Positions 1-12,603 of a stretch of 64,000 nucleotides of DNA are shown in pieces. A model generated the notes under the pieces. That model was given only the letters and a program-made list of their open reading frames with translations. It searched no databases and was not told the origin of the DNA. How positions within the stretch are numbered: the stretch's first letter is position 1; every line of letters begins with the position of its first letter. The DNA comes from Bactericera cockerelli (Eukaryota > Arthropoda > Insecta > Hemiptera > Triozidae), in contig CM044959.1 in the NCBI GenBank assembly GCA_024516035.1, forward strand, positions 28,050,605-28,114,604. The letters are read 5' to 3'. The translations under genes were made by a program, and so were the position numbers.

Positions 1-811
1 CCAATGACGTGGCGGGACTGAGGTAGTTAGATTTAGACTCAAATATTCTACAGGAGAATCCCGCTAACTCGAAATTCAAGGGACTGGTACCTTATTTCGA
101 GTTATCGAGAGTTTCGAGAAACCGGGATTTCGACTTATAGGGAGAGAATAAATGAGAATTCGAGATATCGGGAGTGAAAAATACATATGTACATTTGTTC
201 ATGTATTTTTACAAAGAAAGTAGGTAGACATACATAGCAATCTAACAAATCAGGTGCTACTTAAGTCACTGTATTTTAAAAGTTTAGGGAAGTAGGCAAT
301 TTGAGATTAAAAGTTTAATCTCAAATTGCCTGGCAATGTCCGACTTCTTTCCTCCCTCAGCCACAGCATGAAGAACTAGCTTTTTCTAAGCTAGGGAAAG
401 GGTTTTGAGTACCCTACGTTTACTGATTTTCGAACTCTTTCTCACAAGTACTCACAAAACTAAGAAAGTAAGAAACGTACCGGACGAAGTGTTAAGACAA
501 ACTGAAATGTAAATGCAAAAGTGATAGATTTTACTATTGTTTCTGATTCCCTGCATAAACTTGTCAAAAAAAGGTATGACCTCAGTAGCTTAATCGAAAA
601 GGTTCGCCACCTCGTGACCTGAGGTCGGTGGTTCGAGTCCCAAATTCAGCGAAGATTTAGTAAGGCGAGTTTGAGTAATTGTGATTAACACAAATATGAT
701 CAGTTACTCGTATTAATATAAGAGATAAGACGCATCATATTTCTTCACAATTTTTTAGATTTATATTTTACAACAAAAGTTTATAAGCATTTTTTTTTTT
801 TTTTTTTTAAG
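1..811. other. intron or upstream sequence of the + strand gene with repeat fragments
   Basis: No coding exon is seen here before the acceptor at 811/812. About 55-160 holds a diverged DNA-transposon end of pogo/Tigger flavour (CTCGAAATTCAAGGGAC followed by further CGAG-containing words). 577-706 is a tRNA-headed SINE, listed separately. A long T tract (791-808) forms the polypyrimidine tract of the first visible exon. Confidence 0.5.
577..706 (+). mobile_element. tRNA-headed SINE, family A
   Basis: It starts with an A-box-like CTCAGTAGCTTAATCG and has a B-box-like GGTTCGAGTCCC, then a body ending in a GAGTTTGAGTAATTGTG segment. The same head and body recur at 3775-3893 (-), 11147-11290 (+), 31840-31977 (+) and 61620-61745 (-), which defines an interspersed family. 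Confidence 0.75.
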
Positions 812-3800
812 GTACAATAATGGCGTCACAATGCCTCACTACTGGGATAAGAAGTGGAATGACCTGGACTCGAGCTCGGATGACGAGGAGGACCCCCCCG
901 CCGCCTCCCTCTCCTATCTCTCCTTGTCCAGCAATCCGGCGGATCGTGAGTTTTTAGATCATTTTCCAGAAACACAGACCCAAAATGGGAGGAACACTTT
1001 TTGACCCCGTGACATAGAATAATAATATTGCCTTATTTATACTGCCCGATTAGGACTATTAAAGTCCCATTATTCCAGCAGTAAGCCCAAGACATATTAT
1101 TATGTGGTAAAAATCCCGATTGGGAGGATAACATGTCATGTCCCAGCTGGGTTTCGAACCCACGACCTCTGGAGTCATTGGATTCACAGAGTGCCGCCTT
1201 TACCACTGAGCTACTGGGACAGACAGAAGAAGCTAGAAATGCAAAAAAGAAGAAGATTATAATTATTCATATTTGACCAATTATACAAAGCTGATCCCCC
1301 TTAACCCATTCACCGCGGAGTCCCGACCACGCGCCCGACGTTTTGCGAAAAACCTGACCTGGCCTTGAAAATATTTTTCGGCTAATTCAGATCTAATTAT
1401 GCTGCGTTCATTTCGTTATTTTCATTTGAATGAGTTTTGCACGGTTTAATCGTTTGCAAAAAAAAAAAAAAAAGTTGAAACATTGTTCTGTTGGTTAGTT
1501 TAGATTAGTAGATCCGCTTATAATAGTAATAATGGATTTGATATCCGTGAATTCGAAAGAGAAAAAGTTCTCTCTATAATGTGCCCTACACCATATTGTA
1601 CAATTCAATATTGTACATTTTTTTTTATTTATTTATAAACAATTGCACCAAGCTTTATTTACATTTTTTTTATATACAATGAACATGGTAACAAGTTGTG
1701 AAATAAATATAAACAAAGCCTGATAAAGGGTGGTGATAATGCCTTCGGCATTCTCTTCCACACATTCTCTCTATATTGTGCCCTACACCTTATTGTACAA
1801 TTTTTTTCCTGTTTTCCAGCGTGGAGCTCCGCAGGGCTGGCTAATGGGGAGCAGGAGGGCTGGGCAGACTTCGACGCCGCGTTCAGTTCATTCGATGTGG
1901 AGGCCTCCGGCCCGGACAATGGCCTCCCTGCAGAGCTGACCTCCACCGCGGCCAGCGCCAGCCCCGCCCACCAGGACGAGGCCAACACTATGAGCACCAG
2001 CATCAGCAACGGGTTGGGTGGGTGTCGATAGAAACAGTTTATAAAATTCGATAGAAATAGTTTATAGCAACGGGTTGGGTGGGTGTCGATAGAAACAGTT
2101 TATAAAATTCGATAGAAATAGTTTATAAAATTCGATAGAAATAGTTTATAGCAACGGGTTGGGTGGGTGTCGATAGAAATAGTTTATAAAATTCGATAGA
2201 AATAGTTTATAGCAACGGGTTGGGTTTTTTTTTAAAACAACTCGTGTTATGTTATATAAAGTTGATTTTTTTTTTTAAAATACAGCAGAAAGTTTTAATT
2301 GGATATAAGAAATGTGTGAATGACAAATTTGTTTTTTTTGTGTTACATCACAACTGTGTTTAACACAGTAGTTCAGACCTTTATTTTCTAGATGTTTCAT
2401 ATTGCCGATAATTCAGACCTTTAGCTGTTGTTGTTGTTGTTGTTGTAGTCAGCTTGGCTACAACTGGAGGGGGAGGGGGGGTGGTCTTCAGCCAACTTTA
2501 TTTCAATGTTGGCTCGTCCTGAATCACATATTTCTATGTACGATCAACCATCATGAGGACTTGGACTTTTTCATTATAAGCCATTAAACCCTTAGGAAAC
2601 TGCAACCTAGCCTGGCTTGTTAGGGTGGGCTAGTCCGTCCTCTATTTATAGACCCAGACCTTTAGTCACTGCTCACACCCATGACTACTTGGATCTAAAA
2701 AGTATGTGATACTATTTTTCCATAGAAACCTGAATCTATATTTTACTTGTAATTTTTCTTTGTACTGTATATTGTCATTGTATATTAATTTGTACATCTT
2801 GTAACTTTTGTTATGTAAATATATAAATAAAAAGTATGTGATATAAGTATGAAGACCATGCGGAAAGTCCCGGGTTCGATCCCCCGTGCCGACAGAAATT
2901 TGTATTCATAATTTGGTTACTATTGTTTGTAAGGGATACCTTCCGGTGCGCTCGTGTTGACCCAGCACCTAATTGGGAAGTATTGTGTCACTTCTCTCCC
3001 ATCAGAGGGGAGGCATACTACGGGATGGGCAGGCTACAACACAGATCACAAGCGTCTACAGTAGCTCCTGTTTTATGGCTACGAAATAAAAACGGCTGTG
3101 AAACACTCACCTTTTTTTTTTTAAGAAAAAAAATGACAGGTTGTCTGGAAAAAGTAATATATCCAAGCGGGTTTTCTTGTTCCAGACGAGCATGAAGCAG
3201 AGGAGGAGTTGGAAGAGGACAAGGGAGGAGAAGAGGAGATCCAGCCAAGCAGTGAGGTGGATGAGGACAGCAGTAGTAGCCGAGTCAACATCAACGAGAT
3301 CCACGTGATCATTGATGAGGAGGGAGAGAGACAGAAGATACTCGTCCAGGCACCTAGTGTCAAACGTAAGCGCTTCTATGCAGATCTCGTATTATTATTA
3401 TTACCACCTTCAGCACAAGATTTTTAATCTTTTGAAGGTGGGTATACCCTCTGGCTGGGGGACTATAAACAGGGAGTAGACCAGCATTGGCTTGGTTCTG
3501 GGGGCCCTTGTCAATTATTAGCCTCCTTGTAAAGACAGTGGTAGAAGTGCTGACTCATTCCTCCACTGTCCTGCTACCATCGTTCACCATGACGCCACCC
3601 TATGATACCCTCATTGTTTGTTGAAGATGTTATTGTAAAATATAAATACATGGAAACTTAAAAAAAAAAAATTATCTGACCTTGGTGGAGAAGTGTCAGT
3701 GAAATTCCATACAATGAACACCACGACCTTGTGATTGTGAACAGTCAACTTTATGTGATTTTAACGTTATCATAAATATTTGTGTTGATCACAATCATGA

Positions 3801-6692
3801 TATCACAACTACTCAAACTTGCTTTACTTAATTTATGCTTAACTTGGTACTTGAACCACAGACCTCCAGATAACATCCTACTGAGGTCGGTATGTGGTTT
3901 TAACGTCCTGATTCGAGCTATGTAGGACGGGCGTTTTACCCTCCATTGGCTGGGAATCCTACCAGCCACCAACAATAAACTTTTCCAGCACGACTTTCCT
4001 TATCTCCTGAAAAGCTGTCAAAGCCTGTTGACTATAATAACGATTTTTTCTTTCAAAGCGAAGATTTAGAGATAATTGATCAAGGGGGTCAGTCCTAAAT
4101 TTTTCGATATCTCTGACCCTTCAACAAGTGTGTCGAAGACAGTTAGAGAGGGAAAGAGAACTCCTTTCTCAACAGTCAAACATTGGAACTTTGGCCCTTG
4201 CCTCCAAAGCGGTGGTTCGCTAATTTCAAAATTTAGAAGTCTTCCTACATTAAAACAGCTTGCCCTATAGTCATCATTTGATGAATACTTTACTTCTCTT
4301 AACCATTTTGTTCTAAACTATACAACAACAACAACATTTTGTTCTAAACTATAGAAAAAAAATCCGACCGAAAACAATACTTCCTATACTTTATAGTATC
4401 GGTGATAGAAAGTGTATTTTCTGTACTTAATCTCCCCCAATCTCGATCTGTAGAGATCAGAACGCCTCGACGCGCTCTAGCGATAATATTAGAGAAACTT
4501 AAATTAAGGGCTAGCTTCTCACAGCGAAATGTAAATAAAAAGTGTATTTTCTGTACTTAATCTCCCCCAATCTCGATCTGTAGAGATCAGAACGCCTCGA
4601 CGCGCTCTAGCGATAATATCAGAGAAACTTAAATTAAGGGCTAGCTTCTCACAGTGAAATGTAAATAAAGATTACTGATAAGGATTGATAAGAATATTTC
4701 ATAGAATTGGAAATTTGAACTATCTGAAATATCTGAATACCTTATTATGACTATTTAGATTTCTGCGAGAGTCTCATTACCTACTTTTTCTCAAATTTTG
4801 ATGTAAATCAAGTTACTATTCCATAGACTGTTCAGAAAATTTGGTGCATTCAACAAACAGCAGAGTTAACGATCACTGCAGCTTGAACTAGTGCTCTTTT
4901 GTAAATTGAAAACTGCCTTGATTTTTTTCATGAGACTTTCTCAGACGTGATTGTCCTTATACTACACAGCGTCTTGCTTTCCAGATGTAGAACAAATGTA
5001 CACTTGAGATTTATAAAGGTAATGCAAAAGGGAAACTCGAGCTAGCATTCTGTACATTATGCATTCATTTTCGGCGAAATATGTAAATTGAGGATGTTAA
5101 TAAAAGGTACTTTCATTATCAACAATGAACTTTGATACCTGTGCAATTCCTAATCTTAAATCTGGCTCAAAATTCAAACTAGAACCTAATACCTAAACTG
5201 GTTTAAAGTAACCTAGTCATCGATAGAAAATCAAAAAGTTTATTCAATGTAAATTTATGAAAACATAAACAAATAATAAAGATCTGCTGAAGGTCAACCT
5301 CAAAGTCAAATTGATTTCAAAATGGCGTTGATCTCGATCTGACGAAAACGTCGGGTTAAGATTGGAGGAGAAATAAGAACAAGCCGTGAGGAGAAATCCT
5401 TAATCTGTGATCAGCTGATGCGAGATTGGGGGAGATTAAGTACAGAAAATACACTTAAAGATTATTGATAAGGATTGATAAGAATATTTCATAGAATTGG
5501 AAATTTGAACTATTTGAATACCTTATTATGACTATTTAGATTTCTGCGAGAGTTTCATTACCTACTTTTTCTCAAATTTTGATGTAAATCAAGTTACTAT
5601 TCCATAGACTGTTCAGAAAATTTGGTGCATTCAACAAACAGCAGAGTTAACGATCACTGCAGCTTGAACCAGTGCTCTTTTGTAAATTGAAAACTGCCTT
5701 GATTTTTTTCATGAGAATTTCTCAGACGTGTGATTATCCTTATACTACACAGCGTCTTGCTTTCCAGATGTAGAACAAATGTACACTTGAGATTTATAAA
5801 GGTAATGCAAAAGGGAAACTCGAGCTAGCATTCTGTACATTATGCATTCATTTTCGGCGAAATATGTAAATTGAGGATGTTAATAAAAGGTACTTTCATT
5901 ATCAACAATGAACTTTGATACCTGTACAATTCCTAATCTTAAATCTGGCTCAAAATTCAAACTAGAACCTAATACCTAAACTGGTTTAAAGTAACCTAGT
6001 CATCGATAGAAAATCAAAAAAGTTTATTCAATGTAAATTTATGAAAACATAAACAAATAATAAAGATCTGCTGAAGGTCAACCTCAAAGTCAAATTGATT
6101 TCAAAATGGCGTTGATCTCGATCTGACGAAAACGTCGGGTTAAGATTGGAGGAGAAATAAGAACAAGCCGTGAGGAGAAATCCTTAATCTGTGATCAGCT
6201 GATGCGAGATTGGGGGAGATTAAGTACAGAAAAAATACGATATGACCACGGACCCAGTACAAATTTTCACACATGCTAACTTATAGCCAGCCTCCTTGGC
6301 GTAACGGTTGTGACTACTGCCCGTAGTCCAGAGATCCTGATTTCGATCCCCGTTCGAAGCAGATTTTTTACACAGAAAATTCTGTTCCCTCCGTACATTT
6401 GAGGCTGGTATTTCCGGCCGTACCCATGCTGGGTGAGGTTAATGTGGGTAGCTGGTACGATTCCCAGCGAATGGAGGGTAAAACCCCCGTTTTCACACAG
6501 GATAACTTATTTCAAATGAATTTACCTCTTGCAGTACAACCCAGCAATAGCACGTCCACAGAACCGGAATCAAACAAGACAGGGTCCAGCACGCAGGTGA
6601 CTGCTGTAGCCACAATCGAAGCCACGCCTCCTTCTCCTCCCCAAGTAGAAGTTCCCGCCCCTGAACCTAGCTCAGCCAATGAGAGCTCGTGA
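812..6692 (+). CDS. 3' part (last four exons) of an acidic low-complexity protein, possible PP6 regulatory subunit (SAPS/PP6R) C-terminus
   Basis: Four exons join in phase: 812-945, 1820-2017, 3186-3365 and 6535-6692 (stop TGA 6690-6692). Each internal border has AG/GT sites. The product reads YWDKKWNDLDSSSDDEED, then WSSAGLANGEQEGWADFDAA, then a Glu/Asp-rich block ending in NINEIHVIIDEEGERQKI, then a Ser/Thr/Pro/Glu tail ending PSSANESS. The 5' part lies outside the window. The GWADF motif within an acidic, disordered tail recalls the C-termini of PP6R/SAPS proteins, which scaffold protein phosphatase 6. That identity is an inference from composition and one motif, because no SAPS helical domain is in view. 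The gene itself is well supported by open, phase-compatible exons of high GC content in an AT-rich region. The donor of exon 1820-2017 has been tandemly copied downstream (see 2005-2225). It converges with WDR35. Confidence 0.65.
1018..1222 (-). mobile_element. tRNA-headed SINE, family B
   Basis: On the - strand the head reads GTCCCAGTAGCTCAGTGG and GTGGGTTCGAAACCCAGC, clear A- and B-box equivalents. A body with a TTATTATGTGGT-type segment follows. A second copy lies at 12370-12537 in the same orientation. The cloverleaf is not intact enough to call a tRNA gene. Confidence 0.75.
1622..1762 (-). mobile_element. diverged RTE-like LINE 3' end
   Basis: On the - strand it reads GTGGAAGAGAATGCCGAAGG followed by an AT-rich stretch and an AATAAATAAA tail. 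The hairpin AATGCC/GGCATT corresponds to the hairpin in the copies at 24896, 25484, 29661 and 34322. Confidence 0.5.
2005..2225 (+). repeat. 61-bp tandem repeat that copies the exon 3' end and splice donor
   Basis: Copies of AGCAACGGGTTGGGT start at 2005, 2066, 2150 and 2211. The first is the true end of exon 1820-2017 with its donor (GGTTGG/GTGGGT). The unit is 61 bp, with an extra 23-bp sub-repeat (AAATTCGATAGAAATAG...) in one interval. Copies 2 and 3 keep an intact GTGGGT donor; copy 4 runs into a T tract. Confidence 0.9.
2440..2720 (+). repeat. GTT microsatellite and interspersed repeat G
   Basis: A short (TTG)n tract at about 2425-2445 is followed by sequence that reappears inverted at 34520-34716. 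Shared words include CCCTTAGGAAACT, AGCCATTAAACCC and GGCTTGTTAGGGT. No coding potential is seen in either copy. Confidence 0.6.
2846..3130 (+). mobile_element. tRNA-headed SINE, family F (5' truncated)
   Basis: It has a B-box-like GGGTTCGATCCCCCGTG and then a long body with ACAAGCGTCTACAGTAGCTC and CATGGCTACGAAATAAA-like words. An inverted copy with the head better preserved lies at 39270-39427. It ends just before the polypyrimidine tract of the exon at 3186. Confidence 0.6.
3412..3671 (+). mobile_element. LINE-like 3' end, family H
   Basis: It begins with a hairpin-forming CAAGATTTTTAATCTTTTG and ends with ATAAATACATGGAAAC plus an A tail (3660-3671). A shorter copy at 35774-35875 shares both ends but lacks the middle. 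The stem-loop followed by a short AT-rich tail is the usual layout of 5'-truncated LINE copies. Confidence 0.5.
3775..3975 (-). mobile_element. SINE, family A head joined to the shared AATGGAGGG body
   Basis: Read on the - strand, 3893-3775 is a family A tRNA-like SINE. Directly upstream (3970-3895) lies a segment with ATTCCCAGCCAATGGAGGG and AAAACGCCCGTCC, the body shared by the SINEs at 6291, 15090, 17231, 24553 and 45575. Confidence 0.6.
4410..6235. mobile_element. terminal-inverted-repeat element in a partial tandem array
   Basis: Left ends AAGTGTATTTTCTGTACTTA occur at 4410 and again at 4540, because a 130-bp unit is repeated directly. The matching inverted ends (...TTAAGTACAGAAAATACACT) occur near 5455 and, slightly altered, near 6230. 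The interior 4671-5460 is repeated almost perfectly at 5461-6232, a period of 790 bp. The whole is best read as a non-autonomous DNA transposon whose left end and whose body-plus-right end were each duplicated. There is no transposase ORF. It lies in the last intron of the + gene. Confidence 0.75.
6285..6500 (+). mobile_element. SINE with tRNA-like head and the shared AATGGAGGG body
   Basis: The head reads TTGGCGTAACGGTTGTGACT and ATTTCGATCCCCGTTCG (A- and B-box-like). The body has GCTGGGTGAGGTTAATGTGG and GCGAATGGAGGGTAAAACC. A second copy is at 45575-45810. It ends 35 bp before the last exon of the + gene. Confidence 0.75.
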
Positions 6693-6849
6693 TTCCAGTG
6701 CAGTCTGAATTTATTATTTGATCTTCTCTTACATGTGATATTAGTGATTGATTCATTGCGGAATGTCCAGATTATTATTAAAATTGTAAGTAGATAATGT
6801 GTTAATACTATATTAATATATAGATGTTGTTGATTTATATTGGGCGTTC

Positions 6850-6881
<32 letters not shown>

Positions 6882-9800
6882 GTATGGTGTGAACAGATGG
6901 GACCCGTGATATCACTAACCACAAGAGATTACTACTATTTTATTTCGCAAAAATTCAAAGACAAGCTCTAATTATACAAGAATTGTACATGTATCTGTTG
7001 ATTGAAGTTAATGTGTGAAACTTGAATCTTCTTGAATAGTATCACCGTAAATTCCAGCATAATCCTCAAAAGAAATGCTAACACAAAATACGTTTACAAA
7101 AAAATATATACATACAAATCAAAAACAGAAGTTCTAGATTAGACTTAACAGTTGGGTACCTACTTGGGTCTCCTTTAGAAAGGTTATCTCAAAATTCACC
7201 TGTAATAGAATATTTAATGTTGGTTAGTACTCTTTAATATTAACTCACAGTGTTCAGAGCTACATATTATGTTCAGTCTTTGCTAACTTAGGTTTCCCAT
7301 CTTGTTCTACCACCAATCCAAACTGCAAAACAGTCTTCTATGTTGTTTAACGTGTTACCCACTATTCAAATCTTACAATGTCAGTTGAATTTTGTACAGA
7401 GAGTTTTAATTTGAAAAAGCTCTATTCGATCAGAGTTTTCCCGTGAAATCACAGGTTTCAAACACAGAGAAAGGTTTTGTTTTTGATCAAAATAATGGTT
7501 TTGATTGCAATGATTACAAATAGAACATTAAAAAACTCACTTATAACAACATTATAACTTCTTCTACAACCATTTATGAACTAGCCATTTGTCTGCAAAA
7601 CGAGGCCTCTTCTTCTCAATTGGTTCCTAGAATCTCAACTATTCCAAGTCTTAAAAAGAGATTTCTTTGTGATAACAAAAATTAGAGCTTGTCTAGTATT
7701 TTACACAAATAAACCTTTGTCAAAATGGTTAATGTCCGCTCAGAACCAGGGAATCTGTGCAAAGTCAGTGCAATAAATGTCCTTGTACTTTTTATGTACT
7801 CATTAATCTTGCTTCAATATAGAATGAATGTACTTACCATGTACCCAGATACTTGCTCAATCACAATTCATGCACAAATGGAAAAAGGTTTGTCCTAAAG
7901 TTTTTGCATATGTGTTATGGTAAATAATTTTTGTTTGGTTGTTCCTTTATTTATTTAAACCCTAGGTTGAACTTTTTCAACCTAACCAAAATGATTTCTT
8001 TACTTCACACAAGCACACTCCCAGTATGCTTACAGTAATGGAACGGAAATCAACACAAGTAATAAGTACTCCACAACTTACTATCAAAAGATGATAATCC
8101 CATTGGTTTCAGATAGTAAATTAATCAATTTTCCTGAGGAAAAAGTTCCTTCCAAGTTTTCCTTGAAAACTTCTTAACCCTATTTTCAAATCAAATTGAT
8201 CAATTAACTAATTCTGTAAAACACAATTACAATACAAGGTCTGTCAATGAAGTTTCCAAGAACACCCTCCCAGAAAGTATTACGTAAATTCGATGGTTTG
8301 AAAGTAACTTGGTGCCAGCGGTGGACAATATGCAGGGGGTCAAGCACAGCAACCAAGACGTATGGGCTAGTGCAGAAATTATATTTTCAGCTTCGCCAAG
8401 CCAACACAACCTCACCAGTACACAATAAGTAGTTATTTAGACTGTCAGCGCAAGACAGGTAGTCCCATACAATACCTCTAAAACGGTCAAAAATAACCAA
8501 TATCGAAAACGGTAGGTCAGTATAAAGTGATTGAGGGCTCCATTTAAAGCTAGTGTTATTCTAAATGAAAAAAAAGTTGAGAAAAATAGGTCGTTGCAAT
8601 ATGTGTAAATTTCAGGGCAAAACTAAATATACGACACGCGGTGTTCCAGGACTAGAGGTATAGAAGCTACGGGAACTTCATGGACAGACGTAGTCTATTT
8701 GAATTTGTTTTTTATCCCCTCCCACCACCCCTTTAATTTTTCGATTTTTGTAATTGTATATTAGTGCCTTTTATTTTGTCTTCGCCTAAAACAAATTTTG
8801 TATGGACTGTGTTTGAAATAATTGAATACTATGAAAATTATTATTATAAATGTACATATTTTACATAATAGTAGGTATTATTTAGCATTTTAGCATATAT
8901 ATTCTTAATAGACAGGTAATCCCCTCCGTTTCTCCTAATATCTCTATTTTGGTAAATCGGTCCATCTCTTATATGAATGTATTTTCTTTTTGCCTTAATT
9001 GGATTGAAAAAAAAACTGTTGAAGCTTGAAGGAATAAAGTGATCTCTAGAAAAAATTATCTTGTTTTTGTTATTAGCAACCATTCTGGTTGTTGTTTTGC
9101 TAAGAGCAACTTTTGGATACTTTCAGTTCTATTCTTTATTGGTAGTCGATGTGATTATGACGTAAATAATCCAGCGACTTGTAATGTAAATAATCCAGCG
9201 CGTGGATCCGATGCCACCCCATGCTTGGATTTTCCTCATTTATTTGAGTATGTTACCACAGGAGGACTCGTGGTAGAAAATGCTTTCAGCATTAACCTCG
9301 GCTAGTGGTTACCATACCAACCACTGAAGAGTATTACTATACCTAGAAACAGTTCAAAATGAACAAAATTTCACGAACATCAATAAATTGTTGACTTTAC
9401 AACATACAAATACAATAGAACTTGTAAACTACATACATATTTATTTCTCACAAAAGTGAAGTTTTTAATACGATTACACTCAGAATGATATTTCTCATTT
9501 ATGTTCAAATGAAAGATTCCAAACTATTTTTCTTATCCCATAAGAAATCGAGTTAACACATTTTTTTTCAAACTGCTTCTATAAAAAGATTCCCCTGCTG
9601 ATTAACATCTGGGTAGTTACTGCTGGTGCTGGGGTTCAAGCTTAGTTCAAAGTTAAAATTTATAGATTTTGTTATATGTATTATAATGTATGGAATGAGT
9701 GCCCCCCAGTGCTGACTGAATTTTCGCACTAGTTCTTCTTCAGAGACTGATTTCTTTTAAGCTTTTGATTTAGGGACACCCTGTAGAATCTTTGATCCTC

Positions 9801-11146
9801 ACAGACTGAATATGCAATTTGCTCATTTATAATTTTTAGCAGAATCGTAAGGGGGAACTGCTGTATTTCTTCTAATCTTTTCTTCAAATTTTCGTTGTCT
9901 CAATGTAAATCAAATTTTACATTCAGGGTAAATAAATAACTATAACGGCACTTATTTCATAGAAATCTTTTCACTTTGAAATTGTTGCCTTAATACTAAA
10001 CTGCTGCTCGAAAGTATTGCACCATGGCTCGTTTTTAAAAATAAATAAATTCAATCAAGTTTTATTTACAATAACGGTGTATAAATGGAATATTAACATA
10101 GAAAGAGAAATGAAAAACTAAATTTGATTAAGGGTGTTGCTAATACCTACGCCATTATCTTCATAAATTTAATGAGCTTTCTATGGGATTAAATTTTGGT
10201 TCAAATTCACTAATATACCTACAGCACATAAACATTTGTTTTGCTTTTATAACTCTTGAAACAAAAAATAAAACTAAGAAATAATCTAAATATTTAAGTT
10301 ATTAAATTATTTGTGTTCAAGGAAAATTTGAGATTCCTAGTTTTTTTTACAGAGAGAGCAAACATTGAAATTGATTTATTTTACATTTTCGTACATTTTA
10401 CTTGGGATTCCTCGTAGTTTTAGAAGAAGCTGGAAACTTGACTTTGAATCCAGAGTGAAAGTTAAATTCATGAAATGGGCCCTGGTTGCCTGAAATGAGG
10501 TGAAACCTGAAACACGTACTACTGCAACAATTTCATATTTAAAAAAGGTGTTCTCATTATGTTTTTAATGGCCTTAGCGTGGTACTTTTTTATGTTTTTT
10601 AAAGGAAGCTTTTTTGTTGTTGTAACTTTATTAAAATACTCACACTTGAGTTATTTCATTTATATGTAAGAAGTAACGCCCCTTTCTATCTAGTCTTTCT
10701 TCTCTCTTGTAAAGAGGACTAAACCCTACATTTTATGTTTCTTTCCTGTTCTTTTTTCAAGACAGGAGAAGTCTTCTTCAATATTCTCTCGAGAGGAGAA
10801 CTCGAGTACAAAAATATTATTTCTAGATGAGAAAAAATATTTACTGAAATATCTGTGATTCCGATAAAACTATCAAAAATGTGATCTAAATGAAATACTA
10901 GGGCAATATTTTCTCTCTAGCTCTCTTTTTAATTATTTAAATTAAACATAACAATAACTGTATGCGCAGGACGAATAGACACGATCACTTGAGTATATCA
11001 ATACAATGTCCATCAAAATCACTGAGTGAGAAAATGAAAATACTTTCATCAGAATTATTTTAATTTAAAATTATATGTATTTTTTTAATATTTCTTTGAG
11101 GTGTTACTTTACAAAGATTATAATTTGTTGTTATTTTGAATATCGA

Positions 11147-11290
11147 GCCGCACTCAGTAGCTCGATGGATAAGGCAGCGGACTTGTAACCTGGATGTCGA
11201 AGGTTCGGATCCCTAGTTTGATGAATAAATATTAAGCCAGGCGAGTTTGAGTAGTTGTAACATCACGATATTCATTAACAAAATATCATG
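11147..11290 (+). mobile_element. tRNA-headed SINE, family A
   Basis: It has CTCAGTAGCTCGATGGATAA as the A-box region and GGTTCGGATCCC as the B-box region, then AGGCGAGTTTGAGTAGTTGT as in the other family A copies. Confidence 0.75.
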
Positions 11291-12369
11291 GGATTATTTT
11301 GTTACCTTGCAAGGATTATGTCCTTGTCATATTATACGTAAATAATTGACTTTAGTATTGCATAGAGAAAAATGTTTTCAACTTGGTTTTGAAAGAAAGA
11401 AACGAAAGATACAATATTTCAAAACTTTTGACCAAATTATTCCAACAAACCTAAGGCGATGTGAATTTTATGAAAACAGACCTTCGTTGCTAATGTACCT
11501 TAATATGTATATTTTGATTACATTCGCCTACTTATAGTTTTTTGTTGATCCATCTGAAATAATCGAGAGCATAAACCTAAACATTCCTCCTTACATAAAT
11601 ATCTTATAGTAACACGACGGCAGAGGGGTATTAAAATTGAAATTGTTCGTCATATAAAATATTTTATTCGTTTAAGGTTAGAGATAAAATTAGACAAATC
11701 GATGAGACTTTGAGAGTAGATACAATTTCAGAAAACGTTTTCATTGCCAAATCAAGCAAGCTAGAAAATAATCAAGTTGGTATGTAACGTGCTTCAGTCT
11801 GGCCCCCTATTGAATCAAGTACCTATATATTTTATAATGTACCTGCCTCAAACCCAATGGTGTAATGTGCAGTCTGTGTGTACCTTGAAACTATCGAAAC
11901 AACATTGATAAGTACAAATTATTTTTTTTTAGCATGAAATGAAGTATGAATGAAATATGTGTCACTTGAAAACCTCCATTTCAGATAAATGTCTGTGAAA
12001 GTTAATACTTTCTAGTTCTAGCATTTAAATAAATGTGAATTTAATATTTATAGTACATTTTGCTTTTCACCTTTCAATTGATTCAAATTGTATCCATCCA
12101 CATCTATGTAGTTGCCAACATTGGGAATCAAGGAAAATATTTTCTGTATTCTCAAATTAATGTAGAATGAAAGATCTTTTCTTGTTCTTAAATATTTATC
12201 TTATTGAGTAAAAAATAAATACTACCTATCTTCAATTTGTATTGTTGTAATACTTTTACTATGGGTGTCTTTATTTTTCTTTGCATAGAGATCTTGCTTT
12301 CGAATCAACTTTGCACTAAATACCTCAGAACATTGTAACATATTCAAGTACTTATTGCTACTGGGTAAC

Positions 12370-12537
12370 TTGATAGTAATACGACCCGATTAGGACTAAT
12401 AAGTACCATTATTCCAGCAGTAAGCCCAAGACGAATTATTATGTGGTAAAAATCGCAGATGGGAAGATAACTTGTCATGTGCCTGTTGGGTTTCGAACCC
12501 ACGACCTCTGAAATCTCTGGATTCGGAGATTCGGACA
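12370..12537 (-). mobile_element. tRNA-headed SINE, family B
   Basis: It shares the inverted CGAACCCACGACCTCTG B-box region and the AAGCCCAAGACGAATTATTA-type body with 1018-1222. Confidence 0.7.
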
Positions 12538-12603
12538 TGTATGTAGCTCCGCAGAAATTATACATTAGAAAAAATAATAATTATCTTTAGTGGAAGGTAA
12601 CAA

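Larger units (their letters stand above)
6693..12600. other. gene-poor interval after the + strand gene
   Basis: This AT-rich sequence should contain the 3' UTR of the + gene; AATAAA words occur at about 7708 and 7772, but neither can be proven as the cleavage signal. I see no exon or RNA gene. 6851-6880 is a long T run, and 9160-9220 has a small direct repeat (GTAAATAATCCAGCG). A 32-bp word beginning TTTAGACTGTCAGCGCAAGA is shared between about 8437 and 38023. SINEs at 11147 and 12370 are listed separately. Confidence 0.5.
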
